From positions 156,993 to 220,992 of the forward strand of contig CACPMT010000001.1 of the NCBI GenBank assembly GCA_902635045.1: a stretch of DNA of 64,000 nt, given 5' to 3'. The stretch is from an uncultured SAR86 cluster bacterium (GTDB lineage Bacteria; Pseudomonadota; Gammaproteobacteria; Magnimaribacterales; AG-339-G14). Position 1 is the stretch's first letter. The number at the start of each line of letters is the position of its first letter. The position numbers were made by a program, and so were the translations under genes. The notes under the pieces are model-generated. The model made no database searches. It saw only the letters and a list, made by a program, of their open reading frames with translations, and was not told where the DNA came from. Positions 33,340 to 42,697 of this stretch are shown one piece after another.

Positions 33340-34047
33340 ATGAAAGTCTTGATAAGTAATTGGAAAGCTTCGTTAACTTTTTTTCTTTTATTGCTATTAG
33401 TATTATCTCTTGGAGTTTGGCAAATAGACAGAGGCTATAATAAAAAAGAATTAGAAAATACTTTTTTAGAACGACAATCTCAACCTGTTAAAGAGATCAA
33501 ATATAATGCGTTCCTAGAATCTGATCTTTATAGGAATGTAGTTTTAGAAGGAAAATATTTAGAAAAAATATTTTTTTTAGATAATAGAATTCATAATGGA
33601 AAACCTGGTTTAAAAGTTTTTTCACCATTTGAAACAACCAATAATAATTTAGTTTTAGTTTCTAGAGGATGGATCGAGTTAGAAGATAGATCTAAATTAC
33701 CAACAATAAACACTACAAAGAATGTATTGAAAGTACAAGGAGTTTTAAGACCTGAATCACAAGACTTTGTTCTTGAAAATGAAGAAATGAATAATAAAAA
33801 TAATCCGATCTTACTGCAAACTGTAAATCTAAGTGAGCTATCCAATTTTCTTGGAAAACCTTTGTCGCCTTACATTTTGGAATTATCTGAATTATCCGAA
33901 TCAGCTTTTGTTAAAACTTGGCAGCCAATAAATTTAAGCTCTTTTAGACATTTTGGGTACGCTGTTCAATGGTTCGGATTAGCAATTGTTTTAATTGTTG
34001 GGTATGTATTCTTTTTAAGAAAAGGCGAGATGAAAGATAATGAATAA
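33340..34047 (+). CDS. surf1: SURF1 family oxidase assembly protein
   Basis: SURF1 assists insertion of haem A into subunit I. The 235-residue protein has two end helices (about 12-29 and 207-228) flanking a periplasmic domain. Conserved pieces are GVWQIDRGYNKK near the N-terminus, FLDNRIHNGKPG, LVSRGWIE, and the C-terminal HFGYAVQWFGLA. It overlaps the next gene by 8 bases. Confidence 0.94.
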   Translation: MKVLISNWKASLTFFLLLLLVLSLGVWQIDRGYNKKELENTFLERQSQPVKEIKYNAFLESDLYRNVVLEGKYLEKIFFLDNRIHNGKPGLKVFSPFETTNNNLVLVSRGWIELEDRSKLPTINTTKNVLKVQGVLRPESQDFVLENEEMNNKNNPILLQTVNLSELSNFLGKPLSPYILELSELSESAFVKTWQPINLSSFRHFGYAVQWFGLAIVLIVGYVFFLRKGEMKDNE

Positions 34048-34618
34048 AGGTTTTGTAACAGCGCTGTTAATTTTTTTAACACCCATACTTGTTATTACAC
34101 TTAGTACAGTTTGGTACTATTCCGGATACGGGCCTGAAGAAAAAGTTAACTATGGAAATTTGCTTGCAGACCCAATCGATGTAGGAAATCTTAATCTAGA
34201 ATTAGATTACCAAAACTTAAACGTCGACAGCATGGAAAGAAAATGGATGCTGGTTCATTTTATCAACGACAAATGTCTCGAAAGCTGTGCAAACTTAATA
34301 TACGTTGCAAGACAAGTAAATGTGCTTTTAGCTAGACAACAAACCCGCGTAAAAAGATATATTGCCGCTCCATCAGCGATCAAACCAAAGCTAGAAAATT
34401 TTTTTTCTACTTATCCTGATTTAAATTTTATTGAAGTAAAAGATCAATCTAAAATTACTGAAGCATTTAATCAAAGCGGAATTGATCCGTTTGCACAACC
34501 CAATATGTTTGTCGTTGATCCTATTGGCAATGTTATTTTGCATTATTCTGGAGAAGTAGACGGCAAAAAACTTCTTGCAGATCTAAAAAAACTATTAGGA
34601 GCATCAAAAATTGGTTAA
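34040..34618 (+). CDS. SCO/thioredoxin-fold-like membrane-anchored protein of the oxidase cluster
   Basis: The 192-residue protein has one N-terminal helix (about 7-28) and a soluble domain. WMLVHFINDKCLESCAN (Cys79 and Cys83, CxxxC) and PNMFVVDPIGNVILHYSG resemble the copper motif and the following strand of SCO proteins. The gene lies between surf1 and ctaA, where Pseudomonas also has an unnamed gene. A copper or thiol role in oxidase assembly is inferred. The SCO-type histidine near DMDHS is not obvious here. Confidence 0.75.
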   Translation: MNKGFVTALLIFLTPILVITLSTVWYYSGYGPEEKVNYGNLLADPIDVGNLNLELDYQNLNVDSMERKWMLVHFINDKCLESCANLIYVARQVNVLLARQQTRVKRYIAAPSAIKPKLENFFSTYPDLNFIEVKDQSKITEAFNQSGIDPFAQPNMFVVDPIGNVILHYSGEVDGKKLLADLKKLLGASKIG

Positions 34619-35606
34619 CTTAAATAAACTAAAAATCATTTCATTAATTGGAGTATTTTTGGCATTTTCCGTAGTTGCATTGGGAGCTTGGACACGGCTT
34701 GTTGATGCAGGCCTTGGGTGTCCAGATTGGCCAGGTTGTTATGGCTTTGTTTGGATGCCGACGACAGAGGCAGAGATTAGCCAAGCCAATGCTCTTTATC
34801 CCGAGAGGAAATTCGAAGTGGAGAAAGCAATTCCTGAAGTAGTACATAGATACTTTGCAGGAAGCTTAGGGCTTTTGATTATTGCAATTTTTGCCATGTC
34901 ATTCTTCTTAAAACCTCGAAACCAATTGGTTACTAAGTTATCAGGAGCCCTCACTTTGTTGGTCTTATTTCAATCAACCTTTGGTTATCTGACAGTAAGC
35001 CTTAAGTTGTGGCCTCAAATAGTATCAATTCACTTATTAGGAGGTTTTGCCACTACGACACTTATTTTTTTAATATACGTAAAATTAAAAGAATTGAGTG
35101 AGGGTAATAAAAACCTATATTCCATAACAGCTTCTTCTAAAAACATACTAAATTGGGCTTTTCCGGTTCTTATAATTCAGATTATTTTAGGAGTTTGGCT
35201 CAGCTCTAATTATGCTTCATTAGCATGTCCCGACTTCCCTCTTTGTCAGGGAGAGATCATCCCTAATGCAGATTTCAAAATGGGATTTAATTTTTTACAA
35301 AGTATTGGGCCAGATTATTTAGGAGGACAACTCGATCATGAAGCAAGATTAGCAATTCACATTGTGCATAGATTCGGTGCTTATTTTGTAACAGCTTATT
35401 TTCTATTTTTGACATTTATTTTGGCTAAAGAAAGACAATATAGTTTTGCTAAAATTTTAATTTCATTATTATTTCTTCAATTGATATTAGGGGTTTCCAA
35501 CATTATTTATTCGCTTCCTTTATACGTAGCAATAGCTCATAATCTCGGAGCTTTATTGTTGTTAATTTCAATTTCATATTTCAGGTTAAAGGTCAGTGAT
35601 AGCTAA
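34611..35606 (+). CDS. ctaA: haem A synthase CtaA (Cox15)
   Basis: CtaA oxidises haem O to haem A. The 331-residue, eight-helix protein has GAWTRLVDAGLGCPDWPGCY, the paired-histidine segments VVHRYFAG and IHLLGG, and the second-half copies CPDFPLCQGE and IHIVHRFGAY. This is the internal twofold repeat of the family. The start is TTG with AGGAG 9 bases upstream. It overlaps the gene on each side. Confidence 0.95.
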   Translation: MVNLNKLKIISLIGVFLAFSVVALGAWTRLVDAGLGCPDWPGCYGFVWMPTTEAEISQANALYPERKFEVEKAIPEVVHRYFAGSLGLLIIAIFAMSFFLKPRNQLVTKLSGALTLLVLFQSTFGYLTVSLKLWPQIVSIHLLGGFATTTLIFLIYVKLKELSEGNKNLYSITASSKNILNWAFPVLIIQIILGVWLSSNYASLACPDFPLCQGEIIPNADFKMGFNFLQSIGPDYLGGQLDHEARLAIHIVHRFGAYFVTAYFLFLTFILAKERQYSFAKILISLLFLQLILGVSNIIYSLPLYVAIAHNLGALLLLISISYFRLKVSDS

Positions 35607-36483
35607 CGTAAAAGAGAAGAATCCATCCTTCAACTTGGGAGCATATATTCAACTCACTAAGCCTTCGATTATTTATTTGTTGGTATTAACGGCTGCTACC
35701 GCAATGTTTCTAGTGGACGGCTTTGAAACAAATATTCTCATGGCATTGACTGGCATATTTGGTATTGGCCTCATCGCTGCATCTAGTGCAGCTATAAATC
35801 AAATATTAGATTTAGAAATAGATGCAAGAATGAAGCGAACAGATAAAAGGCCACTTGTAGCTGGAAAAATTCCCGTCATAAATGCTATTACATTTGCAGC
35901 AATTCTTTTTATTATTGGCTCTTTTCTTTTGTTGACCTTTAACAATTTTCTATCTTGGGCTCTTACAGTTGCAACATGGATTTTCTATGCCTTTTTGTAT
36001 ACTAGAATTTTGAAATTTGCTGGACCGCAAAACATCGTCATTGGAGGCCTTGCTGGCGCAATGCCTCCTGTTTTAGGGTGGGTTGCTTTGACTGGATCCA
36101 TCTCACCTTTGCCTTTATTATTGGTTGCAATTATTTTTGTCTGGACGCCTCCGCATTTTTGGGCATTGGCAATAGATAGGATTGATGATTACGAAAATGC
36201 TAACGTTCCTATGATGCCGGTAGTCAAAGGCATTGAATATACTAAAATTCAAATTTTACTTTATTCCTTTCTCCTTTTAGCTTGTTCGCTTTTGCCTTTT
36301 GCAATTGGGAGTTTGGGCATTTTCTATTTTATTTCTGCTAGCTCTTTAGGCTTAATTTTCATTTTTTTGGCTGCTCGTTTAATGCAGGATAAAAACAATA
36401 GCGGAGCAATTCCATTTTTCTTATACTCAATAATCTATTTGACAATATTATTTGTTTCGATGATCTTGGATAGATTGATTTAA
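35596..36483 (+). CDS. ctaB: protohaem IX farnesyltransferase CtaB (CyoE/Cox10)
   Basis: CtaB adds the farnesyl group to haem B to make haem O, the substrate of CtaA. The 295-residue, polytopic UbiA-family protein has the prenyl-diphosphate motif NQILDLEIDARMKRTDKRPL and the second Asp-rich segment DRIDDYENANVPMMPVV. The start is GTG, overlapping ctaA by 11 bases. Confidence 0.96.
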   Translation: MIANVKEKNPSFNLGAYIQLTKPSIIYLLVLTAATAMFLVDGFETNILMALTGIFGIGLIAASSAAINQILDLEIDARMKRTDKRPLVAGKIPVINAITFAAILFIIGSFLLLTFNNFLSWALTVATWIFYAFLYTRILKFAGPQNIVIGGLAGAMPPVLGWVALTGSISPLPLLLVAIIFVWTPPHFWALAIDRIDDYENANVPMMPVVKGIEYTKIQILLYSFLLLACSLLPFAIGSLGIFYFISASSLGLIFIFLAARLMQDKNNSGAIPFFLYSIIYLTILFVSMILDRLI

Positions 36484-36487
36484 TTCA

Positions 36488-37135
36488 ATGACAAAAAATA
36501 AAGGCATCACCTATACAGTCATTTCTTGTTTGGCCATCGTTTCAATGGTTATAGGACTTTTTGTTTATAGTACGGTCGCTGAGAAGGAACTAACCAACGA
36601 TCAATACAAGTTATTGAAGTTTTATAAACTGAATACTAAAAGAGATTTAAATGCCTTTTCGCTTTTTGAAAATGACAAACCTTTTACTGAGGCTAATTTT
36701 AAAGGAAAGTGGGACTTGGTATTTTTAGGTTTTGCTTCTTGTCCAGATATGTGTCCTATGACCATGCAAAAGATGGCAAAAACTGCCCAAATCCTTTCGC
36801 AGAAGGAGGGGCTTATAGAAAAAATAAACTTTGTGATGATTTCTATAGACCCTGACAGAGATAGCCCTGAGAGGGTAAATCAATATGCCAAGGCATTTAA
36901 TAAAGAATTTAAGGGAGTTTCAGGAAATATTAAGGATATTTATCAGCTTTCGTTAAATTTAACTTTGCCATTCACGCCAGTGATTGATTCAAAAAATGCA
37001 GACTATGATATGGATCATAGTATGAATTTGGCTTTGATTGATCCTTCCGGCAAATATCATGGTTTTTTTAAAACACCATATACTCCAGAGATGATGGCTG
37101 AAGCTTTAGAAAGCGTCATAAAATTTTCAAATTAG
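36488..37135 (+). CDS. sco1: SCO1/SenC family copper chaperone
   Basis: SCO proteins deliver copper to CuA of subunit II. The 215-residue protein has an N-terminal anchor (about 9-29), a thioredoxin fold with ASCPDMCPMTM (Cys85 and Cys89) and a downstream DMDHS that supplies the conserved His. It is the last gene of the oxidase cluster; no terminator was seen in the 97 bp that follow. Confidence 0.94.
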   Translation: MTKNKGITYTVISCLAIVSMVIGLFVYSTVAEKELTNDQYKLLKFYKLNTKRDLNAFSLFENDKPFTEANFKGKWDLVFLGFASCPDMCPMTMQKMAKTAQILSQKEGLIEKINFVMISIDPDRDSPERVNQYAKAFNKEFKGVSGNIKDIYQLSLNLTLPFTPVIDSKNADYDMDHSMNLALIDPSGKYHGFFKTPYTPEMMAEALESVIKFSN

Positions 37136-37232
37136 TCGAATCTCTGACGCATAAAAATATTTTTAACGCAATATATCTCTGATATAGTTTTATTGAGAAT
37201 TATTCTTAATTAAATACATAAAGGAGAGAAAT

Positions 37233-37643
37233 ATGGATTTAGCAAATACAGCTTTACAAGCCTTTCAGAATGGAAGAATTGTAGACGCGTTAACTTTTAT
37301 AGGAGTAATTATTGCTATTTGGTTGGCTTTAAGGGTAGCCAATATGACGGGAGAGAATCCTGATAGCAATCTAGTTACAAAAATAGTATCAAGTGCATTT
37401 GGTCTTACAGTAATGGCTGGAACATTTCAATCATTTGGCTTTGCTTCCAACACTTGGGTGACTTTTGCAAGAAGACTTACAGAAATAGGTCCTGAAAACA
37501 CTGGAGACCCAATTGGTGCTCAAGCTTTCATAGATTATGTTGGCACAACTGAAGCAACAGGAATGCCTACGCCTTTGGGAATAGCCTTTTGTGTGATTGT
37601 TACTATAATGATCCTGTCTTTAATTTGGGTACCAAGAAAATAA
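37233..37643 (+). CDS. small three-helix membrane protein, triplet copy 1
   Basis: The 136-residue protein is not recognised. Three hydrophobic segments lie at about 19-37, 48-70 and 112-132, with a short AQAFIDYVG motif before the last helix and a C-terminal IWVPRK. It is related in architecture to the next two genes and is the most divergent of them. A strong AAGGAGAG ribosome site precedes the ATG. A weak TTTTTA-17-TATAGT promoter may lie in the gap after sco1. Confidence 0.85.
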   Translation: MDLANTALQAFQNGRIVDALTFIGVIIAIWLALRVANMTGENPDSNLVTKIVSSAFGLTVMAGTFQSFGFASNTWVTFARRLTEIGPENTGDPIGAQAFIDYVGTTEATGMPTPLGIAFCVIVTIMILSLIWVPRK

Positions 37644-37652
37644 GGAGAGAAT

Positions 37653-38066
37653 ATGACTGAATTTCAAATAATTTCACAATTTAATTCTTTTTTAATAAGT
37701 AATGCCCTTTATTTAATGGTTTTTACTTTTTTACTTTTTATGGCTTATGGAGGCGTTTACAGAATGTATCAAGATGGAGCTACTATTGTTGGTAAAATTC
37801 TTGGAACTCTTTTTTCTGTAATAGTGGTTTATTTTAATTGCTTAACCTTAGGCTTTTTATATTCTCAACAGGCAGCAGCAGCTTATAATTTGTCTCAATT
37901 AGAAAATCTGTCTGAAGGAGGACAGGCTTTTGTTGACTTTTTCGGCGGTGGGTCTTTGGATGCATTTTCCTTGATACCAGCTGATCCAATGGCAGTTATA
38001 TTTTTTATAGTTGTTTTAATAAGTTTGATTCTTCCAATTTGGACTGCTCCAGCGCCAAAAGAATAA
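37653..38066 (+). CDS. small three-helix membrane protein, triplet copy 2
   Basis: The 137-residue protein is a paralogue of the next gene. It begins MTEFQI, has helices at about 16-36, 47-72 and 112-131, the shared LSQLENLSEGGQAFVDFFG stretch, a LIPADP turn and the ending IWTAPAPKE. It lies 9 bases after copy 1 with its own GGAG site and is followed by a strong terminator. Function unknown. No known cofactor motif is visible. Confidence 0.87.
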   Translation: MTEFQIISQFNSFLISNALYLMVFTFLLFMAYGGVYRMYQDGATIVGKILGTLFSVIVVYFNCLTLGFLYSQQAAAAYNLSQLENLSEGGQAFVDFFGGGSLDAFSLIPADPMAVIFFIVVLISLILPIWTAPAPKE

Positions 38067-38082
38067 AGCTTGCTAAAAAAAA

Positions 38083-38106
38083 GGAGGCTGACGCCTCCTT
38101 TTTTTA
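38083..38106 (+). terminator. rho-independent terminator after triplet copy 2
   Basis: A GGAGGC/GCCTCC stem (38083-38088 and 38093-38098) with a TGAC loop is preceded by an A run and followed by eight T residues. It should end transcripts of copies 1 and 2 or partly attenuate read-through into copy 3. Confidence 0.88.
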
Positions 38107-38129
38107 TAACGTAAAAATTAGGAGAACAA

Positions 38130-38543
38130 ATGGATGAATTTCAAATAAGTAATAACTTCGCAACGGGATTTATAGGGCGAGCAATATTCATGTTTGCCAT
38201 GTTGTTTTTGTTATGGATGATGTTTAGAGCTAATACTTTAGCTCATGAAAGAGGATCTAATTTATTTCAAAAAATACTTGGAACGGCTATTTCTGGATCT
38301 GTTTTGGTTTTTAATTTAACAGCTTGGAATACTTTTCCAGCATTCTTTAATAATTGGGCTTATAGCTTATCTCAATTAGACTCTTTGAGCGTAGGCGGAC
38401 AGAGGTTTGTAGACAATATGGGAGCGACTGGGTATCTCAGTACTGGATTAATACCATCTGATCCAGTGAGCGTAGTTTTTTGGCTTGGGATAACTATTGC
38501 TCTATTTTATGGAATATGGACTGCGCCAGAACCAAAAGAGTAA
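38130..38543 (+). CDS. small three-helix membrane protein, triplet copy 3
   Basis: The 137-residue protein is a clear paralogue of copy 2: MDEFQI start, helices at about 15-33, 48-70 and 112-131, LSQLDSLSVGGQRFVDNMG, LIPSDP, and an IWTAPEPKE end. It has an AGGAG ribosome site. The 3' region after the stop (TAAAGCTT, then A-rich, then a GGAGG hairpin) resembles that after copy 2, so the duplication appears to have included the terminator. Function unknown. Confidence 0.87.
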   Translation: MDEFQISNNFATGFIGRAIFMFAMLFLLWMMFRANTLAHERGSNLFQKILGTAISGSVLVFNLTAWNTFPAFFNNWAYSLSQLDSLSVGGQRFVDNMGATGYLSTGLIPSDPVSVVFWLGITIALFYGIWTAPEPKE

Positions 38544-38562
38544 AGCTTAGACAATAAAAAAA

Positions 38563-38585
38563 GGAGGTCAAATCCTCCTTTTTTT
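38563..38585. terminator. terminator between triplet copy 3 and the convergent reductase gene
   Basis: A GGAGG/CCTCC stem (38563-38567 and 38574-38578) with a six-base loop is flanked by A and T runs. It can serve both strands and overlaps the stop codon of the convergent gene at 38584. Confidence 0.85.
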
Positions 38586-39555
38586 AGATTTCAATAACTA
38601 CCTTTCCAGTAGCGGTTCTATCTTCAAGAGATTTTATCGCTTCAACCGCCTGGTCTAACGAATAGCTTTTAGTAATTTCAGGTTTTATCTTGCCTTCGGC
38701 ATGCAAGGCAAAAAGCTCTTCAAAGTTTTTATTATTTTCTTCCGGTTCTCTACCAGTAAAGCTTCCCCAAAAAACTCCTACAATTGAGCATCCTTTTAAA
38801 AGGGCAAGATTTGTTGGAACTTTTGGAATTCCAGCTGGGAATCCAATGACAAGCACTCTACCTTTCCAATTTACACATCTCATGCATTGCAAGAATATAT
38901 CACCACCTACAGGATCATAAATAACATCAGCTCCTAATCCATTAGTAAGTTCTTTTACTTTTTCTTTTAATTCGCCATCGCCATAATTTACAACTTCATC
39001 AGCTCCTAATCTTTTCGCAATGTCTAATTTTTCTTGGTTACTCGCTGCAGCGATAACCCTTGCGCCCATTGCTTTGCCAATTTCTATTGCGGTAGTTCCT
39101 ACACCCCCTCCGGCACCAGTCACCAAAAGTGTTTCACCTTCTTTAAGTTCTCCTCTTTGTTTCAAAGCATAGTATGTGGTTCCATAGTTGAGAGGAAAAG
39201 CAGCGCCATCTTTAAAATCCATTGTTTTTGGCAGCGCCATCAGGGTCGGTCCGAAAGCAGAAACCTTTTCGGCTATTCCACCGTTACCAATCATTGCAAT
39301 TACTCTATCCCCTTCTTTCCAGTCAGAAACTCCTTCACCTACTTCAGAGATTACTCCGGCAACTTCTCCACCAGGTGAAAAAGGAAAGGGCGGTTGAAAC
39401 TGATATTTTCCTTGTACAATCAGAACATCCGGGAAACTCACACCAGCAGCTTTGACATCAATGACTACCATCCCTGGCTCTGCTCTAGGATCTTCTATTT
39501 CTTCAATTTTGTGTGTGTCCACAGGACCAAATTCTCTACAAACATATGCCTTCAT
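38584..39555 (-). CDS. NADPH:quinone oxidoreductase-like MDR protein
   Basis: The 323-residue protein belongs to the zinc-free medium-chain dehydrogenase/reductase family (QOR/crotonase-reductase-like). It has PGGEVAGVISEVGEGV and the Rossmann motif VTGAGGGVGTTAIEIGKAMG at about 145-164, with the zinc-ligand cysteines absent. Such enzymes reduce quinones or alpha,beta-unsaturated carbonyls with NADPH; the true substrate is unknown. It is likely monocistronic or cotranscribed downstream of gshA, 14 bases away. Confidence 0.85.
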   Translation of the reverse strand: MKAYVCREFGPVDTHKIEEIEDPRAEPGMVVIDVKAAGVSFPDVLIVQGKYQFQPPFPFSPGGEVAGVISEVGEGVSDWKEGDRVIAMIGNGGIAEKVSAFGPTLMALPKTMDFKDGAAFPLNYGTTYYALKQRGELKEGETLLVTGAGGGVGTTAIEIGKAMGARVIAAASNQEKLDIAKRLGADEVVNYGDGELKEKVKELTNGLGADVIYDPVGGDIFLQCMRCVNWKGRVLVIGFPAGIPKVPTNLALLKGCSIVGVFWGSFTGREPEENNKNFEELFALHAEGKIKPEITKSYSLDQAVEAIKSLEDRTATGKVVIEI

Positions 39556-39569
39556 CGATTTCTCCTTAT

Positions 39570-41120
39570 TTATATAGCGTTTAAATAATCCTTTAAAAAA
39601 GTATCAAAATCAACTTCTTTCGAAGACTCTAATTTTTCAAAATCTTTAATCGAAATCTCCGAAGATATTTTTATATTTGTTGTATCTTTTTTTAGAGACT
39701 TGTAATAGTTAGTATTTTTTTCCGCTCTATCGTTACAAAATTCATCCCAAGTAAGATTTTTTTCTTGCATTTCTTTCAAAATATTTCCGGAAGGTGTTAA
39801 CCCAGGATCGCGAAGTTTTGATTTTTGTACTTCTAAAGATCTTAAGATTTTATCTTTGAGATCATATGCCTCGACTGGAAGAGCGTAAGCAAAATCATAG
39901 ATTTTACTAAATACTTCATTGGCGGCATCTTTCACAGAAATAGTTTCTCCATCTCGCTTTAACAAAAGCTTTGGATCTCTGCCATTTCTTACCGTATTTT
40001 GCCAGTTGTCTTGAATTTCTTTAATCCTTTTTTCATCAAAAGAGTAATCTTCGTCAATAAGAGAAACCATAAGGTAAGCTTCTATAAAATAAGCTGTATG
40101 TTTATCAATGCTTCCTCTCAAAAAGGGATTATTATCCAAACATCTTACTTCCACGTACTCTATGCCTTTATTTTTTAAAACATTTATAGGTCTTTGGCCA
40201 CTGTCAACAACTCTTTTCGGCCTGATAGAGCTGTAATACTCATTCTCGATTTGAATTATTGAGTCATTTATTTGTATGTGTTGTTCGTCTTTTTTTAAAC
40301 CAATTTTTTCATATGGCTCATACTTTTTCGTCAAAGCATTTCTTAGGTCAGATATATATTCGTCCAAGGTGTTATAAGCGATATTCAGATCATCTTGGGC
40401 TTCAGACATATAGCCTAATTCGCTCATTCTTAAACAGGTTGCATTTTCCAAGAAAGAGTCATCATTATTAAGAGGTTTGAGGAAATTTTTTCTATCAGTA
40501 AGGAAGGTATTTGGAACAACTGGACTTGCACCAAATAAATAAAGAAGAAGCCAAGCATTTTTTCTAAAATTTCTTATTAAGTTTAAATATTTTTTGTTTT
40601 GAAAAGATTGAAAGTTCTCTTTTGATCCTTGCCATTTTTTAAAAAAATCTTCGTTCAATGAAAAATTGTAATGTATGCCAGACACACACTGCATCATGCT
40701 TCCATATCTATAACTCAGTCCGATCCTATAAAGCTCTTTCAGTTTTCCTGAATTACTAGTTCCATAATTAGCAATTCTAATCTTTGATTCTTCTTTAATA
40801 GAGCAAGGTACACTTCCAGGCCAAATTACATCATCAATATTTTGATGCGTGTAGGTTAGAATAATTTTCAATTCATCTAGAGCTTTGTCAACAGAAGAAG
40901 ATTTTCTTGTAATAAACTCCAATAAAGCTTCAGAAAAATCCGTAGTAATAAAAGGGTTAGTTAAGGCTGAACCTAAAACTTTTGGATGATCTGAGTAAGA
41001 TATTTCCGAGTTATTTACTCTTAAGGATTCCTTTTCAATACCCCTTTGAGAGAAGTTTAAATAATTAGTTAGATTTAGGTCACTTAATTTTTTCAGCGAG
41101 TCTTTAAATGCATTTTGCAT
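39570..41120 (-). CDS. gshA: glutamate-cysteine ligase
   Basis: GshA makes gamma-glutamylcysteine, the first step of glutathione synthesis. The 516-residue protein is the proteobacterial type 1 form (E. coli about 518). It has GIEKESLRV, DFSEALLEFIT, CVSGIHYNFSLNE and YVEVRCLDNNPF. Glutathione use in this cell is consistent with the GST-like gene at 44213. gshB is not in the window. Confidence 0.93.
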   Translation of the reverse strand: MQNAFKDSLKKLSDLNLTNYLNFSQRGIEKESLRVNNSEISYSDHPKVLGSALTNPFITTDFSEALLEFITRKSSSVDKALDELKIILTYTHQNIDDVIWPGSVPCSIKEESKIRIANYGTSNSGKLKELYRIGLSYRYGSMMQCVSGIHYNFSLNEDFFKKWQGSKENFQSFQNKKYLNLIRNFRKNAWLLLYLFGASPVVPNTFLTDRKNFLKPLNNDDSFLENATCLRMSELGYMSEAQDDLNIAYNTLDEYISDLRNALTKKYEPYEKIGLKKDEQHIQINDSIIQIENEYYSSIRPKRVVDSGQRPINVLKNKGIEYVEVRCLDNNPFLRGSIDKHTAYFIEAYLMVSLIDEDYSFDEKRIKEIQDNWQNTVRNGRDPKLLLKRDGETISVKDAANEVFSKIYDFAYALPVEAYDLKDKILRSLEVQKSKLRDPGLTPSGNILKEMQEKNLTWDEFCNDRAEKNTNYYKSLKKDTTNIKISSEISIKDFEKLESSKEVDFDTFLKDYLNAI

Positions 41121-41173
41121 GAAATTTATTCAATAATTAATGACTTACACTAAAGCAGGCTTCAATATTTAAA

Positions 41174-42697
41174 TTATACAGAAGGGCCAGAAGCAAGGAT
41201 TTCATCGGTAACATCGAATTTAGAAATGTTGTCATTAAACTTAATTGCTAAATCTTCAGCTGCTTTTTTATAGAGGCCTTGGTCAGACCAAGTTTCAGAT
41301 GGATTCAAAATTCTAGTTTCCACACCTTCTAGTTGCGTAGGAATTTCTACATTCATAATGTCGAGTTTAGATTTTGGACTTTCTTCAATAGACCCTGACT
41401 GGATTGCTTTAATAATATTTCGAGTAGTTGGAATATTGAATCTTTCCCCAACCCCATAGGAGCCACCAGTCCAACCAGAATTTACTATGTAAACTTTGCT
41501 ACCAAAGCCTTCAATTCTTTTCATTAATAGATCTGCATAAACTTGAGCTTTCCTAGGGAAAAATGGTGCACCAAAACAGTTTGAAAAAGTTGAAGATATT
41601 TCTTCAGTTGAGCCTAATTCAGTAGAGCCAACTTTTGCAGTGTAACCACTTAAAAAATGATAAGCAGCTTGTTCTTTGGAAAGTATTGACACGGGAGGCA
41701 TGACACCAGATAAATCACAAGTTAAAAAGATAATATTTTGCGGCTCGCCTCCGTAATTTTTTTCTAAATGTTGTTCGACGTGACTTAGAGGATAACAAGC
41801 TCTAGTATTTTCAGTTAAAGATTGATCCGTGTAATCTACTTCTAAACTATTAGGATCAAAAATTACATTTTCTAAAATTGTGCCATTTTTTATTGCGTTC
41901 CAAATAACTGGCTCATTTTTTTGAGACAGGTCTACAGTTTTAGCATAGCATCCGCCTTCTATGTTAAAGACAATACCATCTCCCCAGCCATGCTCATCAT
42001 CGCCGATCAGCCATCTATCAGGATCCGCTGAAAGAGTTGTTTTCCCGGTACCCGATAGTCCAAAAAATAATGACACGTCACCATCTTTTCCGGCATTGGC
42101 TGCGCAGTGCATCGACAAAACATCTTCCTCAGGAAGAATGAAATTCATAATTCCAAACATAGATTTTTTCATTTCTCCTGCATAACCAATTCCAAGGATC
42201 AAAATCTGTTTTGTCGAAAAATTGATCATTACGGTGCCATCGGAATTCGTTCCATGACGATTAGGATCGCATTTGAAGCCTGGAGCAGATCTAAGCTGCC
42301 AGACATCTTTCGATTTGGGATTGAAAGATTCTGTTTGGATAAACAGGCTTTGACAAAACATATTTTGCCATGCAAATTCATTCTCAATTGTTACAGGTTG
42401 GTAATGTTCGGAGCTGGCGCCAACATGAAGGTCGGCTGTATATTTATCTTTGCCTTTAAGATACTCTTCTGATTCTTCCCATAGGTTAAAAAATTTTTCA
42501 ACTTCTATTGGTTGATTGTTTTCGCCCCAATCGACAACATCATGCGTTAAAGCATCATCAACTAAAAATCTATCTGCTGGACTTCTACCAGTTCTTGTTC
42601 CCGTGGTGACAACAAAAGCACCATTTTTTACCTGAATGCCTTCACCCTTTTTTATTGCGATGTCTAATAAGCTAGGTATTGGTAAATTATGATTCAA
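41174..42697 (-). CDS. pckA: phosphoenolpyruvate carboxykinase (ATP)
   Basis: PckA converts oxaloacetate and ATP to PEP, the first committed step of gluconeogenesis. The 507-residue protein has TGTRTGRSPADRFLV, the P-loop GLSGTGKTTLSAD, DDEHGWGDGIVFNIEGGC and the CYPLSHVEQH segment. It is about 30 residues shorter at the N-terminus than E. coli PckA. The chosen start is a TTG with AGAGAG upstream; the exact start is uncertain because the frame is open farther upstream without an ATG. Confidence 0.94.
   Translation of the reverse strand: MNHNLPIPSLLDIAIKKGEGIQVKNGAFVVTTGTRTGRSPADRFLVDDALTHDVVDWGENNQPIEVEKFFNLWEESEEYLKGKDKYTADLHVGASSEHYQPVTIENEFAWQNMFCQSLFIQTESFNPKSKDVWQLRSAPGFKCDPNRHGTNSDGTVMINFSTKQILILGIGYAGEMKKSMFGIMNFILPEEDVLSMHCAANAGKDGDVSLFFGLSGTGKTTLSADPDRWLIGDDEHGWGDGIVFNIEGGCYAKTVDLSQKNEPVIWNAIKNGTILENVIFDPNSLEVDYTDQSLTENTRACYPLSHVEQHLEKNYGGEPQNIIFLTCDLSGVMPPVSILSKEQAAYHFLSGYTAKVGSTELGSTEEISSTFSNCFGAPFFPRKAQVYADLLMKRIEGFGSKVYIVNSGWTGGSYGVGERFNIPTTRNIIKAIQSGSIEESPKSKLDIMNVEIPTQLEGVETRILNPSETWSDQGLYKKAAEDLAIKFNDNISKFDVTDEILASGPSV

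Noticed and set aside
39034-39588. Several overlapping plus-strand frames opposite the quinone reductase-like gene
   Set aside because: All are antisense to a well-supported MDR gene and show no motif.
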